The position numbers and the translations under genes were made by a program. Shown in pieces: positions 17,328 through 26,343 of a stretch of 64,000 bases of DNA. The notes under the pieces were generated by a model. The model was given only the letters and a program-made list of their open reading frames with translations, was not told the origin of the DNA and did not search any database. Numbering within the stretch: position 1 is the first letter of the stretch; each line of letters starts with the position of its first letter. This stretch comes from UBA12077 sp963665525 (GTDB taxonomy: Bacteria > Bacteroidota > Bacteroidia > Bacteroidales > UBA12077): NCBI GenBank assembly GCA_963665525.1, contig OY762280.1, positions 3,720,001 through 3,784,000 on the forward strand. Direction: 5' to 3'.

Positions 17328-20082
17328 TTAAAATAACTCTCTTAACAATACTATTTTCTTTCCCATCTACCTTGACGATATACATTCCTTTGGGAAGATC
17401 TCCTATATCTAGAGTATACTTAACAATATCAAGATTATTAAGTTCTCTTATTTTTTCTCCTATTAGATTATAAATAGTAACAGATGTAATTATATCCAAA
17501 GAGCTTGTTTCAAATGTTAACTGACCCCTGGTTGGATTTGGATAAATATTAATAGCACCAAGGCTCAGATCAACCAATCCTGTTGATTCAGACACCTGAT
17601 AACTTCCATTATAAGAAACTTGTAACCCGCTGTTATCTTGTGCTACAATGACAAAATTAACCGTTTCTCCCTCATTTTGAGCAGGTATTTGTCCATAATA
17701 TTTATTTTCTGTTAAAGACATATTTACATCCGTATAACCATCTGTACCTTTTTTCCATCGTAAAAGAACACTTGCTATAGTACCATCAGCATCTGTAGCT
17801 TCGCATGAAACCATGACATCATCTTCACTACTTGGACTTGCTGGACTGAAAGAGACATTTGCAATTTCCGGTGAAACATCTTCGGAATCCTCAACTGTGT
17901 AATTACTTTCAGTACTAACTGTTGCACCCAACTCATTATCTGTTGCCTCAACAATAAAATAAACTGCAGTTCCATCTGTATGGGCAGGTATTGTTCCAGT
18001 ATATGATCCTGAACCCGTCATAATTACTTCGTTCTGATAATTACCTGTAGAAGTGCCATATTTAATCTTAGCTGTTGAAATGGTCCCATCCGTATCAGTA
18101 ATAGTAGCAGATACTGTTACGTTTTGAGTACTTTCAGGATTTTTAGGACTATAATCAACATTGGTAATTTGTGGTAAGTCATTGGTTTCAGAAGTAAAGG
18201 AGACTGTATTTTCAACTGAAGTAGTATTTCCTTCATCATTATCTATCGCTTCAACAACAAAATAAATGGTAGTTCCTGCAGCCTGAGCAGCAATAGTTCC
18301 TGAAAAAACATCGTCTGCAGCTGTCATAACAATTTCCTGACTATAAGTTCCACTAATTGTTCCCCATTTTACTTTGGCTGACGTAACACTTCCATCAGTA
18401 TCAGTAATGGTAGCAGATATTGTTACATCTTCATTTTCTGTTGGAGATGTTGGGTTTTTCTGAATATTAGTTATTTGCGGTAATTGATTTGTAGCAGATC
18501 CTGATGTCCCTGTAATTAATACATCATCAATTTCCCAATACGCAGATGTTTCTGCACCTGTACCTGAAGAGGTATACTTAAAGGCAAAATAAACTTCAGG
18601 CCCAATTATAGAAGAAAGATCTATGTTTCCTGATTCGGTCCATGCTTCTGAGTTTTCTGCAGACCAGGTAGCTGAAAGACTTTGCCACGTAGCAGAATTA
18701 GGATCCCCTGAACCAATATAGTCCGTTGAATATATTAATTCTATTGGAGGATAAAAACTATCATTAAATTTTGTCCATGACGTAAAAGTCAAGATTTCAT
18801 TATCATATGAATCTAAATCAATAGCTGGTGTAATTAACCAGTCTTCGCAAGCAACGTCCGATTCATAAGCATTTATCTGCATATAACCTGTTCCGCATTC
18901 CCAGTTTTCAGAGCCAGAGACATCATAAGATATCCAATCTGTAGCAGGACATGTTGTAAAATCTTCATTTAATATTTCAGTGGAAGGATTATCGTTTATC
19001 GTATAATTATATTCCCCAGAACTTGCAGATTCCGTATTATCATCGCTTGCTTCAATGATATAATATACTGTAGTGCCATCATCTCCAGCTGGTATGTTAC
19101 CTGAGTAATTTCCTTTCGAAGAAGTCATATTAACTGTTGAAGAATAACTTCCTGTTGATGTTCCCCATTTTAAACTTGCTGTTGTAATTGTTCCTCCTGA
19201 AGAAGTTATATCTGCAGTAATTGTTACTACACCTGATGAAGTTGGACTAGTGGGAGATTGATTAATATTCGTTATATAAACTCCTGAACCTCCCCATATT
19301 TTTGCAACATACTCCGGGTGATCGATGAATGGATTTCTATTATTTTGAATATCATGAACAGCATTATTTCTATCTATTTCTTTTTGACTAACAGGATCAT
19401 TGTTATGCCAATCGATTAACAATTCTAATGCCCAATCTGTATAACATTGGTCGTTCGATCCATCTAACATATCTGAACCAGGCCATGAGGAAATAACATC
19501 TTCATATCGTGTAGCCATATAAAAATATCCTCTTGCAAAATCTCCCTTATATTCATCAATTGGCTCAAAAACAGTTCCTGCATAACCAGGATAACTACAT
19601 GACCCTAATTTACTTCCGTTGGTTGATGTCCACGTAGCTGTACCAACTTCACCAAAAGGATAATTACTTCGCTTCCCATTTACATAACCATCAGTAGGGA
19701 CTAAATGAAAAAGATCAGTATACATTGGTGAGGCATCATTAAACCAACTTTTTGGAAAAGAATGTTCCCGATTATAACAACTACCTTCTCCTGAATAATT
19801 ACCACACTGATCTGTTCCAAATGTATAATCATACGCTGGGGATCCTCCAGGAACATCAGAATACATATCCCAAACATAACCATTCGGTTTTTTATCTGTA
19901 GACTGCATGTCTGTCCACAAATTATCATATGTTCTTATTGTATGGTCATCTATAATATTATGCAATTGGGTTTTTAGGGTATATCCTGTCCCTGTAGCAC
20001 TATCATAATACCCGGAAGGAATTTGAGAAAATCCTATTTGTACGAATAAAATCCAAATTGTAATAAGTAAAAATCTCTTCAT
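17323..20082 (-). CDS. secreted endonuclease I paralogue with choice-of-anchor J domain, Ig-like modules and T9SS sorting domain
   Basis: 919 residues with a signal peptide (1-19). The endonuclease I domain (about 20-262) has the canonical NREHSFPKSWF motif (Glu106, His107) and TDLFHLVPTDGYVNGKRSNYPFG. An Ig-like module is followed by a ~170-residue cleaved-adhesin/choice-of-anchor J domain (about 375-545; DFTTCPATDWIS..WLITPAIDL..YWEIDDVLITG), which in family members contacts carbohydrate or protein. Then come three Ig-like modules nearly identical in sequence to those of the nuclease at 730-2667. The chain ends in a T9SS type A domain (IYPNPTRGQLTF..IVKRVILR). It is probably a surface-released nuclease for scavenging DNA or biofilm remodelling. 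Its Ig part appears homogenised with the paralogue. Confidence 0.92.
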   Translation of the reverse strand: MKRFLLITIWILFVQIGFSQIPSGYYDSATGTGYTLKTQLHNIIDDHTIRTYDNLWTDMQSTDKKPNGYVWDMYSDVPGGSPAYDYTFGTDQCGNYSGEGSCYNREHSFPKSWFNDASPMYTDLFHLVPTDGYVNGKRSNYPFGEVGTATWTSTNGSKLGSCSYPGYAGTVFEPIDEYKGDFARGYFYMATRYEDVISSWPGSDMLDGSNDQCYTDWALELLIDWHNNDPVSQKEIDRNNAVHDIQNNRNPFIDHPEYVAKIWGGSGVYITNINQSPTSPTSSGVVTITADITSSGGTITTASLKWGTSTGSYSSTVNMTSSKGNYSGNIPAGDDGTTVYYIIEASDDNTESASSGEYNYTINDNPSTEILNEDFTTCPATDWISYDVSGSENWECGTGYMQINAYESDVACEDWLITPAIDLDSYDNEILTFTSWTKFNDSFYPPIELIYSTDYIGSGDPNSATWQSLSATWSAENSEAWTESGNIDLSSIIGPEVYFAFKYTSSGTGAETSAYWEIDDVLITGTSGSATNQLPQITNIQKNPTSPTENEDVTISATITDTDGSVTSAKVKWGTISGTYSQEIVMTAADDVFSGTIAAQAAGTTIYFVVEAIDNDEGNTTSVENTVSFTSETNDLPQITNVDYSPKNPESTQNVTVSATITDTDGTISTAKIKYGTSTGNYQNEVIMTGSGSYTGTIPAHTDGTAVYFIVEATDNELGATVSTESNYTVEDSEDVSPEIANVSFSPASPSSEDDVMVSCEATDADGTIASVLLRWKKGTDGYTDVNMSLTENKYYGQIPAQNEGETVNFVIVAQDNSGLQVSYNGSYQVSESTGLVDLSLGAINIYPNPTRGQLTFETSSLDIITSVTIYNLIGEKIRELNNLDIVKYTLDIGDLPKGMYIVKVDGKENSIVKRVILR
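17620..18420 (-). repeat. inverted copy of the Ig-like module DNA at 1600-2400
   Basis: Nearly identical to the plus strand of 1600-2400. The 64-base run 18166-18229 is an exact reverse complement of 1776-1839, and at about 17640-17700 only one base differs over roughly 60. The codons, including third positions, match, so this is shared DNA history and not only protein constraint. Boundaries are approximate. Confidence 0.75.
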
Positions 20083-20243
20083 AAATCTTTGAAATTAGAA
20101 TGTTTTCCCATTTTTTGAAAAAAGGGATTAATGTTACAAAAAAAACACCAAAACCACGGTTAATTTTCATGGTATTTTATACTTTCGTTAAATATTAGAA
20201 AATGTTACTATAATTTAATATAAAAAGCAGAAATTCAGCTAAA

Positions 20244-20696
20244 ATGAAAGTTATAATCCAAAGAACAAATCATGCTTCTGTTGCTGTAAATGGAAATATA
20301 AAATCAGAAATAAAAAAGGGTCTTTTAATACTTGTTGGAATAGAAGAAGCTGATAATGATGAAGATATTAACTGGCTAAGCAATAAAATTACTCAACTTC
20401 GTATTTTTGATGATGAAAATGGAGTAATGAACCTTTCAATTAAAGATATTGATGGAGAAATTCTTACGATAAGCCAATTTACTTTACACGCTAAAACAAA
20501 AAAAGGAAATCGTCCTTCGTATCAGCAAGCCGCCAAACCAGAAATTTCTATCCCTCTCTACGAACAATTTGTAAAACAACTAAGTATTGATTTGGGTAAA
20601 GAAATTAAAACCGGAGAATTTGGCGCATATATGAAAGTTTCCTTAGAAAATGATGGTCCTGTAACAATCATTATAGATACAAAGAATAAGGCATAA
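20244..20696 (+). CDS. dtd: D-aminoacyl-tRNA deacylase
   Basis: 150 residues, the family's normal length. It hydrolyses D-aminoacyl-tRNAs (and Gly-tRNA-Ala) to protect translation in the cytoplasm. The two signature active-site motifs are present: SQFTLHA (77-83) and the cross-subunit GPVTI (138-142), with NRPSY in between. The start is the only ATG preceding VIIQRTNHASV. It is followed 4 bp later by the MFS gene, so the two are likely co-transcribed. Confidence 0.95.
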   Translation: MKVIIQRTNHASVAVNGNIKSEIKKGLLILVGIEEADNDEDINWLSNKITQLRIFDDENGVMNLSIKDIDGEILTISQFTLHAKTKKGNRPSYQQAAKPEISIPLYEQFVKQLSIDLGKEIKTGEFGAYMKVSLENDGPVTIIIDTKNKA

Positions 20697-20700
20697 ATCA

Positions 20701-22086
20701 ATGAATAGTCATTCAAATAAATTATTAGAAAAAGCAACATTAGTAGTTACATCCTTTGCTTCCTTTGTTACTCCGTTTATTGGATCAGCTACCAACATTG
20801 CATTACCGGCAATCGGGAAAGAATTTTCTGCAAATGCTGTTACGCTGAGCTGGGTAGCTACTTCATTTTTATTATCCGCAGCAGTATTTTTAGCCCCTTT
20901 TGGACGATTAGCAGATATTATTGGACGAAAAAAAGTATTTAATTTTGGATTAATCATTTTTACAATCGCTTCTTTTTCTTGCGCATTTTCAATCAATATT
21001 AAAATACTTATCATCTGGCGAATTGTACAGGGTATGGGTGGTGCATTGATTTTTGGAACAGCAATGGCTATCATCACCTCTGTGTTTCCAAAAGAAAAAA
21101 GAGGAAAAGCTCTGGGAATTGTAGTAGCTTCTGTTTATACAGGACTTACCTTAGGCCCCTTTATTGGTGGTTTTCTAACCCGAAACTGGGGTTGGCAAGG
21201 AATTTTTCTTTTTACCGTTCCATTAGGTGTTATGGCAATTATATTAAGTTTTATATATTTTAAAGAAGATTGGGCCGATGCTAAAGGAGAAAAGTTTGAC
21301 TGGAAAGGATCTGTTTTATACGGATTAGCAATAATTTCATTGATGTATGGGTTTGGAGAATTACCTAAAATATTAGGCGCCATCTTTACATTTATTGGTA
21401 TTCTTGGATTAGTTGGATTTATATACTTTGAAAAACAACAAGAATTTCCAGTAGTAAATATTAATTTGTTTCAAAATAATCGTGTTTTTGCTTTTTCAAA
21501 TTACGCTGCTCTTATAAATTACAGTGCCACCTTTGCCATTGGTTTTTTACTGAGTTTATATTTACAATACATAAAAGGCATGAACCCTCAGGAGGCAGGA
21601 CAAATATTGGTTATTCAACCTCTACTAATGGCAATTTTTTCACCCATAACAGGAAAATTATCTGATAAAATTGATGCTGGAAAATTAGCTTCCATTGGTA
21701 TGGCTATTATCTCATTAGGATTATTTATTATTGGATTTATCGGAAAGAATTCAAGCATATGGTTTATTATTCCTATTCTTGTTGCTTTTGGAATTGGGTA
21801 CGCATTATTTTCATCACCAAATTCAAATGCTATCATGAGTTCTGTAGAGAAAAAATTCTATGGTATTGCATCCGGAACAGTAGGAACTATGAGATTAGTT
21901 GGCCAAATGTCGAGTATGGGTATTGCTATGTTGATTTTTTCAATATTTATTGGAAAAGCTGAAATTAATCCTGCAAACCATACGGAATTTATTCATAGTA
22001 TTCGTGCTGCATTTTTCATTTTTGCTGTACTTTGCTTCATAGGAATATTTCTATCTTTAGCTCGAGGTAAATCAAAAATGAATTAA
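20701..22086 (+). CDS. MFS exporter, DHA2 (EmrB/QacA-like) family
   Basis: 461 residues with about 14 hydrophobic segments, as in DHA2 drug:H+ antiporters. Motif A is GRLADIIGRKK (after TM2), motif B is IIWRIVQGMGGAL, and motif C is in TM5 (TGLTLGPFIGG). The substrate cannot be read from sequence; members export lipophilic compounds. It begins 4 bp after dtd and is followed 9 bp later by the GNAT gene, so the three form an operon. Confidence 0.9.
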   Translation: MNSHSNKLLEKATLVVTSFASFVTPFIGSATNIALPAIGKEFSANAVTLSWVATSFLLSAAVFLAPFGRLADIIGRKKVFNFGLIIFTIASFSCAFSINIKILIIWRIVQGMGGALIFGTAMAIITSVFPKEKRGKALGIVVASVYTGLTLGPFIGGFLTRNWGWQGIFLFTVPLGVMAIILSFIYFKEDWADAKGEKFDWKGSVLYGLAIISLMYGFGELPKILGAIFTFIGILGLVGFIYFEKQQEFPVVNINLFQNNRVFAFSNYAALINYSATFAIGFLLSLYLQYIKGMNPQEAGQILVIQPLLMAIFSPITGKLSDKIDAGKLASIGMAIISLGLFIIGFIGKNSSIWFIIPILVAFGIGYALFSSPNSNAIMSSVEKKFYGIASGTVGTMRLVGQMSSMGIAMLIFSIFIGKAEINPANHTEFIHSIRAAFFIFAVLCFIGIFLSLARGKSKMN

Positions 22087-22095
22087 ATTTTAGAT

Positions 22096-23196
22096 ATGTC
22101 AGAAAAAGTTAAAAACAATAAGTTTATCGGTGCCTTTGTTAATGAAATGTATGCCATTTTATTAGGAATTGGATTAGGAAATGTTCTATTTGTTCAACAA
22201 ATTGACTTAAGTAATAAATTTGAAATTATGATGGGTTTATTTGTTACCGGGATAGTATTGCTTTACTGGTGGGATTGGACAGAGTTCTTAAGTGATAATG
22301 TTGTTTCTTCAAAACCTGAATTTATCATTGATTTTTTGATTTTAATACACCTTGAAGTATTGTTTTTATACTATAATAAACCTTTAAATTTAGCATTGAT
22401 TTTTATAATCCTTGCCTTTCTGGATTTATCATGGGTAATCAATTATATTTTACAAAACAAAGGAAATTTCATAGCCAAAAACAAAACCTGGATTGCAGAA
22501 AAAATTGTAGCCTTAATAATTTTTTCTTCTACTTATCTATTATTACATTTTTTATGGTTTGATATGAAGTTGTTTTATCAAGGACTAATTATAATTACTG
22601 CATTTATTTTAGTTAGAACCATAAGTTTCAGGCAGGTTAAAAAAGCTCCTCGTTATAGCTTAGATAAGGCTACAGAAATGGATTTTATTACTATCTCGGA
22701 AATTAACAATAGCTATCTTGATCCTGAAAAAAATAGAGCTTTTATGATTTCAGAAATGTCAGAAGAAATTATTGAATCAAGATTAGAAAATAATTTTAGA
22801 TATTATGTTTTAAGAAAATTTGGAAATGATGAGATCCTTGGTTTTGTTGAATTATCAAATAGTGTAGGCGAAGATATATTAAATCATGTTAGCTGGGAAA
22901 ATGATAAATATAAGAAGCAAATACTTGATAATAATTTTGATAATTTACTCTATATAGAAAAAATAGCTGTTGATAAAACCTATAAAAAACAAGGTATAGG
23001 AGAAGCTCTTTATAAAAACTTATTCGCAAAATATAGTGATTATTCATTTTATGCATTTGTTATGGATCATCCACACAAAAATGAGATTTCAATGAATTTT
23101 CATAAAAAGCTGGGTTTTGTTGAAGCCGGAACTCTCGAACTTGAAGAATATAAGGTGTTTGATAATTATCGCAGTAAAATATTTTATAAAAATTAA
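22096..23196 (+). CDS. GNAT acetyltransferase fused to an N-terminal multi-pass membrane domain
   Basis: 366 residues. The first ~180 contain five to six hydrophobic helices (about 15-32, 42-60, 78-95, 98-116, 135-155 and 158-176). From about 192 a GNAT domain follows: TEMDFITISEINNSYL, then beta4/motif A LLYIEKIAVDKTYKKQGIGEALYKNLF (acetyl-CoA loop QGIGEA) and MNFHKKLGFVEAGTLELEEY. It presumably acetylates a membrane-associated or freshly transported substrate on the cytoplasmic side. Last gene of the dtd-MFS operon, so the acceptor may relate to the exporter (inference). Confidence 0.8.
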   Translation: MSEKVKNNKFIGAFVNEMYAILLGIGLGNVLFVQQIDLSNKFEIMMGLFVTGIVLLYWWDWTEFLSDNVVSSKPEFIIDFLILIHLEVLFLYYNKPLNLALIFIILAFLDLSWVINYILQNKGNFIAKNKTWIAEKIVALIIFSSTYLLLHFLWFDMKLFYQGLIIITAFILVRTISFRQVKKAPRYSLDKATEMDFITISEINNSYLDPEKNRAFMISEMSEEIIESRLENNFRYYVLRKFGNDEILGFVELSNSVGEDILNHVSWENDKYKKQILDNNFDNLLYIEKIAVDKTYKKQGIGEALYKNLFAKYSDYSFYAFVMDHPHKNEISMNFHKKLGFVEAGTLELEEYKVFDNYRSKIFYKN

Positions 23197-23241
23197 AGTA
23201 TTTTGTAATATCCTTAAAGCATAATATTATTATTTAAGTAA

Positions 23242-23441
23242 GGTATGTCTCCTGATCAAGTTAAGTCTTTTTTTAATAAACAAGGAAAACTACCACATGA
23301 ATAAATCACGAAGAAGGCACCGGATTAGGATTATATTTATGCCAACGATTAATAGAAAAAAACAATGTAAAAATTCAGGTTAACAGCAAATTAGACCAAG
23401 GTTCCGAATTTATGATTACTTTTCCATCCAGTGCAAGATAA
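23242..23441 (+). pseudogene. remnant of a sensor histidine kinase (C-terminal ATPase end)
   Basis: Codons 23307-23441 translate as HEEGTGLGLYLCQRL followed by IEKNNVKIQVNS and DQGSEFMITFP, then TAA. This is the G2 box and final strands of a HATPase_c domain. Just upstream, in another frame (23242-23301), GMSPDQVKSFFNKQGKLPHE looks like the preceding G1-box region (NGxGM..). So about 65 codons of a kinase survive, with a frameshift and no 5' part. The 341-bp stretch 23197-23537 holds nothing else that I recognise. Confidence 0.75.
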
Positions 23442-23537
23442 ATTAAAAAAACATCTTTAATTTTACCATTCGAATGATGAACAATCATTTTTAGATGTAC
23501 CTATGTGTTCAAAAAATCGCATTTAATTATTTTATAT

Positions 23538-23864
23538 ATGACAATACAAGAAGCTCAAGATAAAATTGATAACTGGATAAAAACTTATGGCGTTCGTTAT
23601 TTTAATGAACTTACCAACATGGTTCTTTTAACCGAAGAAGTTGGCGAACTGGCAAGAATTATTGCACGCAAATATGGAGAACAATCTTATAAAGAAAACG
23701 ATAAAAATAAAAGCCTCGAAGAAGAAATGGCAGATATACTTTTTGTTTTAATTTGCCTTGCTAACCAAACTGGCGTAAATTTAACCGAAGCTTTAAATAA
23801 AAATCTTGAAAAGAAAACTGAACGTGATGCCACTCGTCATCTCGAAAATGAAAAACTGAAATAA
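23538..23864 (+). CDS. MazG-like nucleotide pyrophosphohydrolase
   Basis: 108 residues from the ATG at 23538; I prefer this start to the upstream TTG-type start at 23505 because MTIQEAQDKIDNWI begins the conserved helix. The all-alpha MazG fold shows the metal motif EEVGELARIIARK and the downstream EEEMADILFVLICLAN (EExxE...ExxD). It hydrolyses NTPs or dNTPs to monophosphates, a house-cleaning role in the cytoplasm. The lipoprotein gene starts 2 bp after its stop, so they share a transcript. Confidence 0.85.
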   Translation: MTIQEAQDKIDNWIKTYGVRYFNELTNMVLLTEEVGELARIIARKYGEQSYKENDKNKSLEEEMADILFVLICLANQTGVNLTEALNKNLEKKTERDATRHLENEKLK

Positions 23865-23866
23865 AC

Positions 23867-24385
23867 ATGAAAAAGTTATTCATTTTTATGGTGTTAATAT
23901 CTACTATTGTTGCCTGTAACGATGACAACGAAAGTACCCTAATTAAATTTGAAGGAATTACTGAAACCAATGAAAATGGAGAGTCAACAGAATCTGTAGA
24001 CAAATCGGACTGGAATCTGAATGATATATGGATCGACAAAGAAGAGTCAATTTTTGATTATGTTACCTATGAGGATACAAAAAATAATAAATCAGGAAGT
24101 GAATATTCTTGTGCCTTTGCTCCAGCATATCCAAATCCTTGCTCTGATGTATTCAATCTTCATTTCTCATTCACAAAAGGATGTATTTTAAAAATTGCAC
24201 TAGTAGATCAAAACTTAAATATTAAATCCTATGTTGAAATAAACGATTTATCAACTAATAGTTTAACGTACAACATTTCAATGTTAAGCTTAGCCAACAA
24301 TAATATATACAGATTTTATTACAAATTCGAACATGCTGATGGTACTATTCAAAAAGGCCACGGCGATATAAAAGTTTCTAATTAG
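23867..24385 (+). CDS. lipoprotein with a C-terminal sorting-domain-like (YPNP) fold
   Basis: 172 residues. The signal peptide ends in lipobox STIVAC (Cys17), so this is a lipoprotein. An acidic linker follows (NDDNESTLIKFEG...SVDKSDW). From about 90 the sequence AYPNPCSDVFNLHFSFTKG..LKIALVDQNLN..NIYRFYYKF resembles the Ig-like fold of T9SS type A sorting or FlgD-like domains. A real T9SS signal would be odd on a lipid-anchored protein and the terminal KxxxLxK-type end is missing, so it probably serves as a structural Ig domain. Function unknown. Confidence 0.65.
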   Translation: MKKLFIFMVLISTIVACNDDNESTLIKFEGITETNENGESTESVDKSDWNLNDIWIDKEESIFDYVTYEDTKNNKSGSEYSCAFAPAYPNPCSDVFNLHFSFTKGCILKIALVDQNLNIKSYVEINDLSTNSLTYNISMLSLANNNIYRFYYKFEHADGTIQKGHGDIKVSN

Positions 24386-24410
24386 TACCAAACCTTTAAT
24401 TATATATAAC

Positions 24411-25280
24411 ATGAAAGAGATTTTTGACAAGTACAATACCGATTTTTTAAAGGATGATATTCAGCAAAAAGTTGCAGTCCTTTGCAATAACAGTCATCAA
24501 TTTGCCAACACAGAAAACCTAAAGAAAATATTTAATTTAATTGATTTAACAAGTTTAAATACAGAAGATAATACCAGTAATATAAAATCAATGACCTTAA
24601 AGGTGAATGATTTTAAAAATCATTATACCGACATGCCAAATGTTGCAGCTATTTGTGTTTATCCGAGTATGGTAAGTTGTGTTAGAAGCAATTTAAAAGT
24701 AGATCATTTTGGACTTGCTGCCGTAGGTGGTGGTTTCCCATCATCTCAAACCTTTTTAAACATTAAAATTGAAGAATGCAAACAAGCGATAGAAGCCGGT
24801 GCAACAGAGATTGATATTGTTCTTTCGGTTGGTAAATTCTTTGAGGAAGATTATGAATACTGCTTTAATGAAATCAAGGCAATTAAAGAAGCAATAGGAG
24901 AGAATCATCTGAAAGTAATTTTAGAATCGGGAGCTTTAAAATCGCCTGAACAAGTTTGGAAAGCTAGCATTCTAGCAATGGAGGCAGGTGCTGATTTTAT
25001 TAAAACATCAACCGGAAAACAAAATCCGGCTGCTACAACCGATGCTGCATATACAATGACAAAAGCTATAAAAGCATTTTATGATGTTAGTGGTAAAAAA
25101 GTAGGATTTAAACCTGCAGGTGGAATAGCTACCACAGAAGAAGCCTTAGCTTATTTTGCAATCGTTAAAGAAAACTTAGGCGAAGAATGGTTAAATAACG
25201 AATTGTTTAGAATTGGAGCCAGTCGATTGGCTAACAATTTACTAACAGATATTTATCAGAAAGAGATTAAATATTTTTAA
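24411..25280 (+). CDS. deoC: deoxyribose-phosphate aldolase
   Basis: 289 residues, a TIM-barrel class I aldolase. It splits 2-deoxyribose 5-phosphate into acetaldehyde and glyceraldehyde 3-phosphate in deoxynucleoside catabolism. Key residues are visible: Schiff-base Lys198 in DFIKTSTGK, the helper Lys234 in VGFKPAGGIA and Asp135 in TEIDIVLSVG. The N-terminal ~50 residues are longer than in the E. coli enzyme. It starts 25 bp after the lipoprotein and may belong to the same transcript. The cruciform repeat follows 11 bp after the stop. Confidence 0.95.
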   Translation: MKEIFDKYNTDFLKDDIQQKVAVLCNNSHQFANTENLKKIFNLIDLTSLNTEDNTSNIKSMTLKVNDFKNHYTDMPNVAAICVYPSMVSCVRSNLKVDHFGLAAVGGGFPSSQTFLNIKIEECKQAIEAGATEIDIVLSVGKFFEEDYEYCFNEIKAIKEAIGENHLKVILESGALKSPEQVWKASILAMEAGADFIKTSTGKQNPAATTDAAYTMTKAIKAFYDVSGKKVGFKPAGGIATTEEALAYFAIVKENLGEEWLNNELFRIGASRLANNLLTDIYQKEIKYF

Positions 25281-25291
25281 TTTATTCAAAT

Positions 25292-25358
25292 TGTCATCTC
25301 CAACTAAGTTGGAGATCTCTTAAATTATTAAGAGATTCCCGTTTTCACGGGAATGACA
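25292..25358. repeat. cloverleaf-like palindromic element (four-way cruciform)
   Basis: A 67-bp element with perfect pairing throughout. The outer stem is TGTCAT/ATGACA (25292-25297 with 25353-25358). Three hairpins sit inside it: CTCCAAC/GTTGGAG (25298-25314), ATCTCTTAA/TTAAGAGAT (25315-25336) and TCCCGT/ACGGGA (25337-25352). It lies between the convergent deoC and polyprenyl synthase genes and could also stop transcription. The shape resembles dispersed REP- or MITE-like elements. Only one copy is in the window. Confidence 0.7.
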
Positions 25359-25365
25359 CTCTTTT

Positions 25366-26343
25366 CTATTTTTTCCTAGATACAACGTAATTAACCAATT
25401 CAATCATAGATTCTTTTGAATCACTATCAGGAATTTCATTTAATAAATCAAGTGCTTTCTGCTGGTATTCATTCATTTTTTCAATGGTATAATCTAATCC
25501 ACCATTGTTAATTACAAAATTAATAACTTCCTGAACTTTCTTCTTGTTTTTATTATGTCGCTTTACAATGCTCAAAATCCTTTTTTGATCAGTAGAAGAC
25601 ACATTTTTTAAAACATGAATAATGGGTAAAGTCAGCTTCTTTTCTTTGATATCATTTCCGGATGGCTTACCAATATTTCCATTGTTCTGATAATCCAATA
25701 AATCATCCTTAATTTGAAAAGCCATTCCAACATGCTCACCAAATAATCGCATTTTTTCAACCATTTCATCATCGGCACCAGAAGATTTTGCCCCACAAGC
25801 AGTACATGCAGCAATTAATGCTGCTGTTTTTTTACGAATAATATCATAATAGATTTCTTCAGTAATTTTTAATTTTCTCGATTGTTGAATCTGCAACAGC
25901 TCACCTTCACTCATCTCCTTCACTGCAACAGAAACAATTTTCAACAATTCATATTCATTGCTATCAACTGCTAAAAGCAATCCTTTCGACAAAAGATAAT
26001 CGCCCACCAAAACGCTGATTTTCGATTTCCAAAGTGCATTTATAGAGAAAGCCCCCCTACGCTCATAAGCCTCATCAACAACATCGTCGTGAATTAAAGT
26101 AGCTGTATGCAAAAGTTCAATTAATGCCGCAGCAGTATAAGAGGATTTTTCAAGTTCTGGTTTAAGCATTTTGGAGGTTAAAAACACAAACATAGGCCGC
26201 ATTTGCTTTCCTTTACGGCGTAAAATATAATTCATAATTACATTCAACAAGGGTACCTTTGTTTGCATTGATCTTCGAAAAAATGGTTCGAACCGTTCCA
26301 TTTCTTCTTTTATAGGCCATTTTATTTTATTTACAACTGACAT
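25366..26343 (-). CDS. trans-isoprenyl (polyprenyl) diphosphate synthase
   Basis: 325 residues, all-alpha. The first Asp-rich motif is LIHDDVVDEAYERRG (about 88-102) and the second FQIKDDLLDYQNNG. It condenses IPP onto allylic diphosphates to make the long-chain polyprenyl tail, most likely for menaquinone, at the cytoplasmic membrane face. The chain length is not readable with certainty. Single gene; the palindromic element lies just after its stop. Confidence 0.9.
   Translation of the reverse strand: MSVVNKIKWPIKEEMERFEPFFRRSMQTKVPLLNVIMNYILRRKGKQMRPMFVFLTSKMLKPELEKSSYTAAALIELLHTATLIHDDVVDEAYERRGAFSINALWKSKISVLVGDYLLSKGLLLAVDSNEYELLKIVSVAVKEMSEGELLQIQQSRKLKITEEIYYDIIRKKTAALIAACTACGAKSSGADDEMVEKMRLFGEHVGMAFQIKDDLLDYQNNGNIGKPSGNDIKEKKLTLPIIHVLKNVSSTDQKRILSIVKRHNKNKKKVQEVINFVINNGGLDYTIEKMNEYQQKALDLLNEIPDSDSKESMIELVNYVVSRKK

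Noticed and set aside
23505..23537. Upstream extension of the MazG-like protein (start at 23505)
   Set aside because: The 11 extra residues lack conservation features and the ATG at 23538 begins the first family helix directly.
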